A stretch of DNA of 64,000 nucleotides from positions 160,650 to 224,649 of the forward strand of contig NZ_JANQOM010000013.1 of assembly GCF_028289625.1 (NCBI RefSeq). The letters are read 5' to 3'. A program made the translations under genes and the position numbers. Of the stretch, positions 49,758-59,476 are shown piece after piece. Under the pieces are notes generated by a model, which did no database searches, had not been told where the DNA came from, and saw only the letters and a program-made list of their open reading frames with translations. This stretch comes from Winogradskyella sp. Lineage in GTDB: Bacteria; Bacteroidota; Bacteroidia; Flavobacteriales; Flavobacteriaceae. Within the stretch, counting starts at the first letter, position 1; each line of letters opens with the position of its first letter.

Positions 49758-50570
49758 TTAATTCAAACTAAAACGTTCTTTCGTCATTTGTAGATATTCG
49801 CTATCAGAAAGGGTGTTTCTGGCTTGCATCATTTGCTCGGCATCTTCACCTACTAGGTAACGTAACTTATCACCATGAATGGCTTCGTCTATAACTTCTG
49901 CGACTTTCGACGCTGGACTTGCATTTCCTACCATTTCTGGCATGGCGCTCATTAAAGCATTAACGACACCTTGGTACTCTGTAAGGCTTTCATCATTGTT
50001 AAAGTCTAACGAACGTCCGGCAAAATCCGTTGCAATAGCACCAGGCTCAACGATTTTCATTTTAATACCGATGGGTTCTAATTCATATTGTAAACTTTCA
50101 GTCATACCCTCTACGGCCCACTTTGTACCATGATACATGCTAAACATAGGCATTGCTATTCTGCCTCCTATTGAAGATATATTGACAATTGTCCCTGATT
50201 TTTGCTTACGCATAATTGGTAATACGGCTTGCGTGGTTGCTAGAAGCCCAAAAACGTTGACTTCAAATTGCCTTCTTATTCTGTCCATAGGAATAGCTTC
50301 AAATGGACCGCCTGCACCATAGCCAGCGTTGTTAACCAACACATCTATGGTTCCAAATTTATCAATAGTCGCATTTATAGCGCTATCAATAGAGGCATCA
50401 TCAGTAACATCTAAACGCGTTACTAATACATTATCTAATTGTGATAAATCAGACCCATCCTCTATATTTCTCATTGTCGCTACAACATTCCATCCTTTTT
50501 GCTGAAAATGTTCGGCAGTGGCTTTTCCAATTCCCGAACTTGCTCCTGTAATTAAAATTGTTTTGCTCAT
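49758..50570 (-). CDS. Short-chain dehydrogenase/reductase
   Basis: TILITGASSGIGKATAEHF, VLVNNAGYGAGGPFE, ISSIGGRIAMPMFSMYHGTKWAVEG. Confidence 0.94.
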   Translation of the reverse strand: MSKTILITGASSGIGKATAEHFQQKGWNVVATMRNIEDGSDLSQLDNVLVTRLDVTDDASIDSAINATIDKFGTIDVLVNNAGYGAGGPFEAIPMDRIRRQFEVNVFGLLATTQAVLPIMRKQKSGTIVNISSIGGRIAMPMFSMYHGTKWAVEGMTESLQYELEPIGIKMKIVEPGAIATDFAGRSLDFNNDESLTEYQGVVNALMSAMPEMVGNASPASKVAEVIDEAIHGDKLRYLVGEDAEQMMQARNTLSDSEYLQMTKERFSLN

Positions 50571-50808
50571 TGTTTATATTTTATAGATTATTAATTTAAT
50601 GAATTTTTCTTTTGAACACTACAAAATTACTTCGGTCACTGTTTTTTGAAGTATACATTTCACAGAAGCTTGTATATATTTTACAGCATTCCAAAAATTA
50701 TATAAATACATAACGTCATTTATGGACTGGCTGGACATGAAACCATACAATTTAACCTACAGATAATATACATCATCATTAAAGCATTTAAATTTAGGGG
50801 CTATTTAT

Positions 50809-52647
50809 TTGCGTACACCAATGACAAAAAACAATATCAAAAAAATCGATTCAATCATCACCCAGCTTACTGCCATTTTGGAAGCCATGACGTACGAGAG
50901 AGTGCATTTTGAAAATAATTTGGGTGCAATCCATCCCGATTATCAAAAAAGCGCAAGGAATCTAGTACACTACCAGACCTTTAGAAAGTATGACTTAAGA
51001 AGTACACAGAAGAAGTTACGCAATCTAGGAATTACGCGTTTTGGTAATGCCGAAGCACATATAAAAGCTAGTTTACTAAAGGCTCTGAAACTACTTTATA
51101 GTTTAAAAAAAGAAGAACCAAATGCTTTGGGCAAATCAGGACTTTCCATGAAAAACGGAAAACGCTTACTCAATAAACACACTAAAGAACTACTCGGCTA
51201 TCGCTCTAAAGGAAGACGTGTGCGCATTATGGTCACTTTGCCAACTCAAGCTGCTTTTGATTATGAGATGGTATATAACATGGTTAAGGAAGGTATGAAT
51301 TGTGCCCGAATCAACTGTGCTCACGATGACACCTACATCTGGGAAAACATAATCAGAAATGTAAGAAAGGCTTCTAAGCAGCAGTCAAAAAAAGTGAAAA
51401 TCGCCATGGATCTTGCCGGACCTAAGATTAGAACTGGCGCCATTACTCCTGGCCCACAAGTACGTAAGTTTAGTCCCGAGCGTGATGATATTGGCAATAT
51501 TATACAACCTGCTAAAATAGTTTTAGTAGATGTTCTTAATGAGGATTCTGAAAATGATTGCTTGCCTATATCGAAACAAAGTCTAGATAGCTTAGAGGTT
51601 GGGGAACAATACAATTTTATAGATACTCGTAATAAATCCCGAAGCTTAAAGATTATTGAACTATTAAAGGATAGTGCTATTGCCTATTGTTACGAAACAT
51701 CTTATTTGGCAACGGGAATGGTTTTGACCACTTCTAATAATGAGGAAAAATCATTAATAGTTGGGGAATTACCCAATGTAGAACAGGCCTTAATTTTAAA
51801 GGAAAATGATAGTCTCATCATCACTAAAGAACCGCATTTGGGCGTTCCTTCTACCTATAATGAAGATGGAAATCTCGTTGAGCCAGCTCGGGTTTCTTGT
51901 CAACTCCCAAAACTATTTGACTATATAAAAAAGGACGATCGGGTTTTGTTTGACGACGGAAAAATTGAAGGTAGAATTACATCTGTAAATGTCGATTTGT
52001 TCGAGGTATGTATTACACGTGCCAAACCTCAAGGTTCTAAATTAAAGGCCGAAAAAGGTATGAATTTTCCTGACACGCAATTAGGAATACATGGATTGAC
52101 CGACAAGGATAAAATTGACCTTCAATTTGTAGCTCAACATGCAGATATTGTGAATTTTTCATTTGTCAATTCTCCTGAAGACGTCGAAGAATTACTCAAC
52201 GAACTAGAGCAGCTTAACGTTATCAATAAATTGAGTATTATTCTAAAAATTGAAACACGTACTGCCTTTCATAATTTGCCAAATATTTTATTGAGCGCTA
52301 TGAAAGTAAAACACGTAGGTGTGATGATTGCACGTGGGGATTTAGCGGTAGAAACTGGGTGGAATAGTATCGGAAAGATTCAGGAAGAAATTTTATCCAT
52401 TTGCGCAGCAGCACATATTCCTGTGGTTTGGGCGACCCAAGTACTTGAAAATTTTGCCAAAAAAGGGATTCCTTCCCGTTCGGAAATTACAGATGCCACC
52501 AACTCCATTAAGGCAGAAAGCGTCATGTTGAATAAAGGCCCTTATATCTTAGAAGTACTCAAATTGTTGAATGTGATTCTCAGCGATATGGAATCGCTTC
52601 ACGAAAAAAATGAAACCATGCTGCCTAAGCTTCAGAATTCCAACTAA
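50809..52647 (+). CDS. Pyruvate kinase-like protein with ~130-aa N-terminal extension
   Basis: VRIMVTLPTQAAFDYEMVYNMVKEGMNCARINCAHD, KIAMDLAGPKIRTG, GVMIARGDLAVETGW, VVWATQVLENFAKKGIPSRSEITDA; TTG at 50809 or ATG at 50821. Confidence 0.85.
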   Translation: MRTPMTKNNIKKIDSIITQLTAILEAMTYERVHFENNLGAIHPDYQKSARNLVHYQTFRKYDLRSTQKKLRNLGITRFGNAEAHIKASLLKALKLLYSLKKEEPNALGKSGLSMKNGKRLLNKHTKELLGYRSKGRRVRIMVTLPTQAAFDYEMVYNMVKEGMNCARINCAHDDTYIWENIIRNVRKASKQQSKKVKIAMDLAGPKIRTGAITPGPQVRKFSPERDDIGNIIQPAKIVLVDVLNEDSENDCLPISKQSLDSLEVGEQYNFIDTRNKSRSLKIIELLKDSAIAYCYETSYLATGMVLTTSNNEEKSLIVGELPNVEQALILKENDSLIITKEPHLGVPSTYNEDGNLVEPARVSCQLPKLFDYIKKDDRVLFDDGKIEGRITSVNVDLFEVCITRAKPQGSKLKAEKGMNFPDTQLGIHGLTDKDKIDLQFVAQHADIVNFSFVNSPEDVEELLNELEQLNVINKLSIILKIETRTAFHNLPNILLSAMKVKHVGVMIARGDLAVETGWNSIGKIQEEILSICAAAHIPVVWATQVLENFAKKGIPSRSEITDATNSIKAESVMLNKGPYILEVLKLLNVILSDMESLHEKNETMLPKLQNSN

Positions 52648-52665
52648 TCTAGAATATTAGAAATT

Positions 52666-52820
52666 TTTTCGTCAGTTTGAGTCTCCTGACAGTAAACGTC
52701 AGGATGTGCTTCGACAGGCTCAGCAGAGCTATCGAGAAGTAGTTTATTAGCAAACATTTTCTTGTTTTCGATACAAATTTTACCCATTTCATTGGTAAAA
52801 TCCACTCAAACTGACGAAAA
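52666..52820. repeat. 155-bp element with perfect 17-bp terminal inverted repeats
   Basis: TTTTCGTCAGTTTGAGT (52666-52682) is the exact reverse complement of ACTCAAACTGACGAAAA (52804-52820); internal TCCTGAC/GTCAGGA hairpin. Confidence 0.85.
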
Positions 52821-52839
52821 TGCGTTATCTCAATTCAAA

Positions 52840-53781
52840 TTATACTTTCACCCAAAGGCTATCGGTAAAATAATGTTTACAATCCAAAAAATTATTTACC
52901 GTTTTATAATTTGATGCTAATGCCAAATCATTGATTTCCTGTAAACTGTATTTTTTAGAAAGCTCTGTCCAGATCAATTCATTATAATCAAAATGGATGG
53001 AGGTAACTAACTTTTTTAATAGAACTTCTTGCTGTCTTAAACTAACTATATAACTTCTTACTTCTCCTGTTAGCGGACTGTAATGACAATAAAAATCGAA
53101 ATCGTCAATTTTAAAGTCAGCATCTAACTCTCTATTTATTCTTAACAGCAAATTTAAATTAAAGCGTTTTGTAATGCCATGTTTATCGTAATAGGCATTA
53201 TGAATGGTTATAGGATTCTTCTTTAAATCGAAGCCTACAAGTAGCTTATCACCTTGCTTCATGTTTTCATTAAAAAGCTTTAGTAGTTCTATGGCTTTAT
53301 CTTCTTGGTAGTTGCCTATATTACTCCCTAAAAACAAGAGCAGGCTCGGATAATCACTTTTTTTATTTTGCTTTAAGATTTTAAAATAATCACCGACTTT
53401 TGGTTTTATATGAATACTTGGTAAACGTTCTTTAAGTCGCTTTGTTAAAGCGTCTATAGCCTCTTTTGAGATATCTATGGGCACATAGTTGAAATCAACA
53501 TGGTTATTGGTAAGATACTCTAACAACTTAAATGTCTTAAAGCCGTCTCCTGCTCCAAGTTCTACAATATTGAATGGTTGGGAAAAATGTAAGGCTTCGA
53601 CAATTTGTTTGGACTGCATGGACAAGATCTCAAACTCTGCATCTGTAAGATAATACTCAGGCATATTCATAATCTCCTGAAAGATGCGACTTCCATTATC
53701 GTCATAAAAATATTTTGAGGATAAGTATTTATTCTCGGCCGATAAGCCTTGAAGTACATCTTGTGCAAATGTATCTATCAT
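52840..53781 (-). CDS. egtD: L-histidine N(alpha)-methyltransferase EgtD
   Basis: LSAENKYLSSKYFYDDNGSRIFQEIMNMPEYYLTDAEFEIL, NIVELGAGDGFKTFKLLEYL, LLLFLGSNIGNY. Confidence 0.93.
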   Translation of the reverse strand: MIDTFAQDVLQGLSAENKYLSSKYFYDDNGSRIFQEIMNMPEYYLTDAEFEILSMQSKQIVEALHFSQPFNIVELGAGDGFKTFKLLEYLTNNHVDFNYVPIDISKEAIDALTKRLKERLPSIHIKPKVGDYFKILKQNKKSDYPSLLLFLGSNIGNYQEDKAIELLKLFNENMKQGDKLLVGFDLKKNPITIHNAYYDKHGITKRFNLNLLLRINRELDADFKIDDFDFYCHYSPLTGEVRSYIVSLRQQEVLLKKLVTSIHFDYNELIWTELSKKYSLQEINDLALASNYKTVNNFLDCKHYFTDSLWVKV

Positions 53782-53782
53782 A

Positions 53783-54949
53783 CTATTTTGCGAGTCTTAT
53801 TCCTGAAAATTGCCATCTGTTCTCTGGCGCAAAAAAGTTTCTGTAAGTAGGTCTGCAATGCCCTTTAGGCGATGCCACAGAAGCACCTCGCATCACCATA
53901 GTATTCACCATAAATTTGCCATTATACTCGCCAATGGCACCTTCGGCCTTAGTATAATTAGGATAGGGCAGATAGGCACTATTAGTCCATTCCCAAAGTT
54001 GACCGTAATCCAAATATTGAGAAGCAATTTCCCATTCAAATTCTGTAGGTAAACGCATACCCTTCCATTGCGAATAAGCAAATGCTTCATAAAACGACAT
54101 GTGACTCACAGGAAGATGAGCATCAACTTCTTTAAAACCGCTTAGGGTATAATGCATCCATTTGTCATTCACTTTATGCCAATACATGGGTGCATTTATG
54201 CTATCACTCTTTACCCAATCCCAACCATCGGCATGCCATAAGTTGAAGTCCTCATAACCACCAGCTTCAATGAATTCTATAAATTCTGAATTGGTAACTA
54301 ATCTGTTTGAAATTTCAAAATCGTGAAGGTACACCTTGTGGTGGCCTAATTCATTATCCCAACAAAAGCAATTCTCTTTATGACCAATTTCATAAACGCT
54401 TTCATCTATTTTAACGAACTCTTGGTGTTGATTTTCGAGAGTGAGTTTTACTTCAAAATCCAAAGTAGGGAATGTAACTTGATGGCCAAGAATGTATTTA
54501 ATATCATAAATCAATAATTCTTGATGCTGCTGTTCGTGCTGCAAGCCAATTTCAATGATATTACTAATCTCATTATCAACTTCACCTTCAAGAAATTTAG
54601 CCATGTTGTTGTTAACATGAGCTCTGTAATCTATAACATCTTCAAACGTTGGTCTGGTCATTAATCCACGATTGGCTCTTAATACACGTTCGCCAACATT
54701 GTTGTAATAGCTATTAAAATAATAGGCAAAATCTTTATTAAAACGTTTGTAACTTGATTTATGTTTGGATAAAATAAATTCTTCAAAAAACCAAGTGGTA
54801 TGTGCCAAATGCCATTTAGGAGGTGACACAAAATCTACAGGTTGCACGGATACGTCCTCTGGTAGTAAGGATTGACAAATTTGTTCGGTACGATTTCTAA
54901 TATTCAGAAACCGTTCTCTTGTGATTGGGTTAGCTACGGCAATTTGCAC
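53783..54949 (-). CDS. egtB: Ergothioneine biosynthesis protein EgtB
   Basis: SPPKWHLAHTTWFFEEFIL, LQHEQQHQELLIYDIKYIL, VSHMSFYEAFAYSQWKGMRLPTEFEWEIAS, RGASVASPKGHCRPTYRNFFAPENRWQFSGIRLAK. Confidence 0.94.
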   Translation of the reverse strand: MQIAVANPITRERFLNIRNRTEQICQSLLPEDVSVQPVDFVSPPKWHLAHTTWFFEEFILSKHKSSYKRFNKDFAYYFNSYYNNVGERVLRANRGLMTRPTFEDVIDYRAHVNNNMAKFLEGEVDNEISNIIEIGLQHEQQHQELLIYDIKYILGHQVTFPTLDFEVKLTLENQHQEFVKIDESVYEIGHKENCFCWDNELGHHKVYLHDFEISNRLVTNSEFIEFIEAGGYEDFNLWHADGWDWVKSDSINAPMYWHKVNDKWMHYTLSGFKEVDAHLPVSHMSFYEAFAYSQWKGMRLPTEFEWEIASQYLDYGQLWEWTNSAYLPYPNYTKAEGAIGEYNGKFMVNTMVMRGASVASPKGHCRPTYRNFFAPENRWQFSGIRLAK

Positions 54950-54951
54950 TA

Positions 54952-56175
54952 CTATTCTTGTATTATTTGTGTTTCAAAAATAACCTCACTCTCTATTGTT
55001 CTATGTACTGGACATCGTGACGCTATTTCCTTTAGTTTTTCTTTTTGAGCAGCATCTAAGTTACCAACAAATTTTAGCTTTTTGCTAATATGATCTAAGT
55101 ATTTTGGCTTATCTACATCTATTTGTAAATCATCACTGTGCTTTCGGGAGTGTGAAATATATACAAACACCTCCCTTAAATCCCATTGTTTGCGTTCTGC
55201 ATACATCTTTAAGGTCATTACAGTACATGCGGCTAAGGCTGCATTGAGATATTCGTATGGCGAAGGTCCAAAATCACTGCCTCCTATGTCTATGGGTTCG
55301 TCGGCAATGAATGTATGATTCTTTGTTTGAATGGAGGTGGTAAAATTATCTTCAATAATATTTAAATGGCCAACCAACTGCTCACCTTCGGTACTCAGCA
55401 TTTTATTTTCACCTTTTGGAAAATAACGCTTTGCCCAAGTCCCAATAACTTCACCCACATATTGACTATCTTTTTCCTCTGTGAGTAAATGATCCGCATT
55501 ATCTAAAGTTATAAAGCTCTTTGGATGAAACGCCGTTTTGTACAATTGTTCTGCATTTTCAATACCAACGATTTTATCGAATGGCGAATGCATAATAAGC
55601 AATGGCTTTCTTAAGCTTTTTACTATTGCTAGTAGGTCCGTTTTATCAAACTCTGCGACAAAATCCCTGTTGATTTTAAAAGGTCGGCCACCTATATTTA
55701 CTTCAGCTTCACCCTTTTCCTTAATCTCATCTATGCTATGGGAAAATAAGTGTTTCACATGCGTTACTGTTGCAGGAGCACCAACTGTGGCCACCGCTTT
55801 TACGGCATCTAGTTTTGATGCTACTACAAGCACCGCAGCACCACCCAAGGAATGGCCTACTAACAGGCTCGGTGCCTCATAATGTTCCGCGATATAGGCA
55901 TGTACATCTAACAAATCATCGATGTTTGCAGAAAAGTGACTGTCTGCAAATTCGCCTTCACTTCGTCCCAATCCCGTAAAGTCGAATCGTACCACAGCAA
56001 AACCGTCTTGTGTTAATGATCTACTGACATGTCTTACTGCACTTAAGCTGCTGCTACATGTAAAACAATGGGCAAAAATCGCATAGTAGTTGGGTTTTTG
56101 ATTAGCAGGTAATTCGAGTTGGGCATTAAGAGTTAGCCCTTTTCGATTGGCTATTTTTAGTTTTTGAGATTTCAT
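54952..56175 (-). CDS. Bifunctional alpha/beta hydrolase-OsmC family protein
   Basis: [37 protein letters not shown]-terminal [29 protein letters not shown]...[14 protein letters not shown]. Confidence 0.93.
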   Translation of the reverse strand: MKSQKLKIANRKGLTLNAQLELPANQKPNYYAIFAHCFTCSSSLSAVRHVSRSLTQDGFAVVRFDFTGLGRSEGEFADSHFSANIDDLLDVHAYIAEHYEAPSLLVGHSLGGAAVLVVASKLDAVKAVATVGAPATVTHVKHLFSHSIDEIKEKGEAEVNIGGRPFKINRDFVAEFDKTDLLAIVKSLRKPLLIMHSPFDKIVGIENAEQLYKTAFHPKSFITLDNADHLLTEEKDSQYVGEVIGTWAKRYFPKGENKMLSTEGEQLVGHLNIIEDNFTTSIQTKNHTFIADEPIDIGGSDFGPSPYEYLNAALAACTVMTLKMYAERKQWDLREVFVYISHSRKHSDDLQIDVDKPKYLDHISKKLKFVGNLDAAQKEKLKEIASRCPVHRTIESEVIFETQIIQE

Positions 56176-56202
56176 GTTCTGCTTACTACCTTCTTTATTA
56201 AT

Positions 56203-56484
56203 CTAATTGTCAACTTGTACTCCACGCCAAAAAGCGACATAATTTTTAATGCCTTTGGCCAGTTCTGACGCTTCGGGATAATACCAAGCAGCATCGGTAT
56301 TCTCTTTACCATCAACTTCAATAGTGTAGTAGGATGCTGTGCCCTTCCATGGGCAAACCGAATGCGTTTCACTTGGTTTAAAAAACTCTTTTTTTATGCT
56401 TTCATGAGGGAAATAGTGGTTTCCCTCAACAACAACCGTATCATTACTTTCTGCAATGACTTTATTGTTCCAAATTGCCTTCAT
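56203..56484 (-). CDS. DUF427 domain protein
   Basis: MKAIWNNKVIAESNDTVVVEGNHYFPHESI...TVCPWKGTASYYTIEVDGKENTDAAWYYPEAS pattern (here SVCPWKGTASYYTIE). Confidence 0.92.
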   Translation of the reverse strand: MKAIWNNKVIAESNDTVVVEGNHYFPHESIKKEFFKPSETHSVCPWKGTASYYTIEVDGKENTDAAWYYPEASELAKGIKNYVAFWRGVQVDN

Positions 56485-56500
56485 ATATAATATTTTAATG

Positions 56501-58063
56501 TTAAGAACTACAAGATAACATTGAGCAACCTACTTTATACCTAGCCCATTCTGGTCGCTTTGCAAACCACTTTTGGTTCTCGGGTTGCTCATCGTAAGGC
56601 TTCTTGAGTAAATTGAACAATTCGTCAATTAAATTATAATCACCTTTATCTGCTTCGTCAATTGCCAATTGTGCCATATAATTTCTGAGCACATATTTTG
56701 GGTTGACCAAATTCATATGAGCTTTTCGTTCTTGGTCTGTTAGTTGTTCTTTTTGTAATCTTTGGTCGTAAGATTTGAACCAAACTTTCCATTGTTCTGC
56801 TATAGCATCAGAAATCTTGGTTGGGTTATAAAATGCCTGTTCTACCATTTTTAGTCCTGCTTCCTCATTACCTTTCTTATAATGGGACAATAACCTAAAA
56901 AATATAGTCATGTCTGTTTCTGAAAGCAACAAGCAATCCTCTAAGTCAGTGATTAGATGGATATCATTGTTATCTGCAATCCTAAGCCCTAACTTAGACC
57001 TCATCATCTGTAATGACTTTGATTCAAAATCAGTTTGATATTGCTTCAAGACAGTTTCAAAAGGTTCCGCCTCCTCAACCAATGGATAAAGCGCATTGGC
57101 GAGTTGCAACAAATTCCAAAGTCCTATATTAGGCTGATTACCATAACGATAACGCTTGTTTTGTCTATCGGTTGTATTTGGTGTCCAGCCGAAATCGAAT
57201 CCTTCGAGCCAACCGTAAGGTCCATAGTCAATAGTCAATCCTAAAATGGACATGTTATCGGTATTCATTACGCCATGTACAAAGCCTACGCGCTGCCAGT
57301 GAATAATCATCTCTAAGGTTCTACGAGCAACTTCTTGAAAAAGCTTTACATAAGTGTCTTTTGAAGGCTCACCCAATTCTGGGTAAAAATACTTTAAGGT
57401 ATAATCCGTAAGTAGCTTAAGGTTCTTATAATCCTGCCTTGCCGCAAATAACTCAAAGTTTCCAAAACGAATAAATGTCGGTGAAACACGGCAAACAATA
57501 GCACCTTTCTCATAAGCGGCATTACCATCATAGAGCATATCTCTTAAAACCTCATCGCCTGAGGTCATTAAACTTAGAGCTCTTGTTGTTGGAACGTTTA
57601 AATGAAACATAGCTTCGCTACATAGGTACTCTCGAACAGAAGATCTTAAAACTGCCAAACCGTCCCCTTGCCTAGAATATGGTGTTTCGCCTGCGCCTTT
57701 TAACTGTAATGCCCAACGTTTTTGGTTATGCTCAATTTCAAACAGGTTTATGGCTCTACCATCTCCTAATTGCCCTGCCCAATTTCCGAATTGGTGACCA
57801 GCATAAGCCATAGCATAAGGATTTGTATGAGGATAAATTTTTGTTCCTGAAAAAACCTCCAAAAAGTCTTGCGAATCGATGTCTTTTTTATCTAAACCAA
57901 GCACCTTGGTCATTTCTGAAGACACATGTATCAATTTTGGATTTGATGGGATTTTTGGAGCCACAAAGGAATACATGGCCTCAAAAACTTTTCGTCTTGA
58001 GTTATCAGTATTTGGGTCTGAGGCTAGTTGGCTATTAAATGTATCACTAATATTTAGTTTCAT
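56501..58063 (-). CDS. selO: Protein adenylyltransferase SelO (YdiU), Cys form
   Basis: YAGHQFGNWAGQLGDGRAI, LQLKGAGETPYSRQGDGLAVLRSSVREYLCSEAM, HGVMNTDNMSILGLTIDYGPYGWLE; C-terminal CSMLSCSS. Confidence 0.94.
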   Translation of the reverse strand: MKLNISDTFNSQLASDPNTDNSRRKVFEAMYSFVAPKIPSNPKLIHVSSEMTKVLGLDKKDIDSQDFLEVFSGTKIYPHTNPYAMAYAGHQFGNWAGQLGDGRAINLFEIEHNQKRWALQLKGAGETPYSRQGDGLAVLRSSVREYLCSEAMFHLNVPTTRALSLMTSGDEVLRDMLYDGNAAYEKGAIVCRVSPTFIRFGNFELFAARQDYKNLKLLTDYTLKYFYPELGEPSKDTYVKLFQEVARRTLEMIIHWQRVGFVHGVMNTDNMSILGLTIDYGPYGWLEGFDFGWTPNTTDRQNKRYRYGNQPNIGLWNLLQLANALYPLVEEAEPFETVLKQYQTDFESKSLQMMRSKLGLRIADNNDIHLITDLEDCLLLSETDMTIFFRLLSHYKKGNEEAGLKMVEQAFYNPTKISDAIAEQWKVWFKSYDQRLQKEQLTDQERKAHMNLVNPKYVLRNYMAQLAIDEADKGDYNLIDELFNLLKKPYDEQPENQKWFAKRPEWARYKVGCSMLSCSS

Positions 58064-58236
58064 GTAAGTGTCCTCTGCGCTTTATAAAAGGTAATTAAAT
58101 GATGTTTCCTACGTCTAAGTATTAAGTCGAAAAATAGACCATAACCTTGCTAACTCTTGTTATTGGCTAAGTTACCAATTTAGGAATTGAAAAAGGTTAT
58201 AAATTATTCTTAAATTACACTCAGATTTTTTAGTAT

Positions 58237-59472
58237 ATGGAAAATATCATCCTTGAAGCAGAGAAATATATTACGTCCTATTTAAATGAAAATTTAGACT
58301 CCTCCTTTGTTTATCATAACCTAGCTCATACACAACGCGTTGTAAATAAAATTAAAGAACTTACTGAAGGTAGCGATATTGGCGAAACCGAAAAACAACA
58401 ACTCATCTTGGCGGCCTGGTTTCATGATTCTGGATTTACCAAAACCATTGATGGTCATGAAAAAGAGGGGGCAGCTATTGCTTCGAATTTTTTAAAGTCC
58501 CATAATGTTTCAGAGGAAAATATAAAGGCTATAACTCATCTTATTTTAGCTACTGAAATGAGCTACAAGCCAAAAACAGAAATTGAGGGCCTCATAAGGG
58601 ATGCTGATTGCGCCCACTTATCAAGTAAAAATTATGGTGATTATGCGGCTCTTTTAAGAAAAGAATGGGAATTAACACTAGGTAAAAAGGTTTCTAAAGC
58701 CGATTGGTTAAAAGAAAATATTTCATTTTTAACCAATCACACGTTCAATACCGATTTGGCTACCAGTAAATGGGAAGGTCGAAAAAGTAAAAACTTAGCT
58801 AACCTATTACAAAGTCAGAGTAAAATAAAAGGTGATACTGAAAAATTAAAACAGAAAAAGGCTGAGCTAAAGTTTAAACAAGAAAAACTAGACTTACCTG
58901 ATCGCGGTATCGAGACGATGTTTAGAGTTGCACTGAGAAATCATATTACACTTAGTGACATTGCAGATACTAAAGCCAATATTCTGCTGTCTGTTAATGC
59001 TATTATTATTTCTTTGGTACTCTCTAACTTGGTGTCTAAGCTAGATAATCCTTCTAATTACTACCTTATATGGCCGACAGCTATTTTTGCTATTTCTACT
59101 GTAGTTTCCATAATTTTATCTGTATTGGCCACAAGACCAAATGTAACGAGTGGAAAATTTACCAAAGAGGATGTTGCCAATAAAAAGGTAAACCTTTTAT
59201 TTTTTGGGAATTTTCATAAAATGAGTCTTCCTGAATTTGAATGGGCCATGCAAGAAATGATGAAGGACAAAGAATACCTTTATGGATCCCTTACCAAAGA
59301 CCTGTACTTTTTAGGATTGGTACTCAATAGAAAGTATAGCTTACTTCGATTAACTTATACGGTTTTTGCGATAGGTATAATAATTAGCGTTATTGCCTTT
59401 GGAATAGCCTTTCAGTTTTCTGGTACGGAAACGGTAATTACTGATATTATCGATACTACAGGGCAGCAATAG
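58237..59472 (+). CDS. HD domain protein fused to a Pycsar effector-type transmembrane domain (DUF5706-like)
   Basis: LAAWFHDSGFTKTIDGHEKEGA...LIRDADCAHL (HD); RNHITLSDIADTKANILLSVNAIIISLVLSNLV...IFAISTVVSIILSVLATRPNV plus C-terminal TM helix. Confidence 0.8.
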   Translation: MENIILEAEKYITSYLNENLDSSFVYHNLAHTQRVVNKIKELTEGSDIGETEKQQLILAAWFHDSGFTKTIDGHEKEGAAIASNFLKSHNVSEENIKAITHLILATEMSYKPKTEIEGLIRDADCAHLSSKNYGDYAALLRKEWELTLGKKVSKADWLKENISFLTNHTFNTDLATSKWEGRKSKNLANLLQSQSKIKGDTEKLKQKKAELKFKQEKLDLPDRGIETMFRVALRNHITLSDIADTKANILLSVNAIIISLVLSNLVSKLDNPSNYYLIWPTAIFAISTVVSIILSVLATRPNVTSGKFTKEDVANKKVNLLFFGNFHKMSLPEFEWAMQEMMKDKEYLYGSLTKDLYFLGLVLNRKYSLLRLTYTVFAIGIIISVIAFGIAFQFSGTETVITDIIDTTGQQ

Positions 59473-59476
59473 TATT

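Noticed and set aside
52666-52820. Complete insertion sequence
   Set aside because: It has terminal inverted repeats but no transposase ORF inside or next to it, so it is classed as a non-autonomous repeat.
55538-55979. 114-aa and 69-aa plus-strand ORFs
   Set aside because: Antisense to the alpha/beta hydrolase-OsmC gene; shadow ORFs.
56172-56372. 66-aa minus-strand ORF overlapping DUF427
   Set aside because: Out of frame with the clear DUF427 protein (56203..56484), with no family resemblance.
56501-58063. Selenoprotein with in-frame TGA
   Set aside because: The C-terminal CSMLSCSS has Cys at the position where selenoprotein forms carry Sec. The ORF ends at an ordinary stop, with no evidence for recoding.
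58237-59472. Complete Pycsar antiphage operon
   Set aside because: Only the effector-like TM domain is seen. No cyclase gene is in this window, so it is reported only as an orphan.
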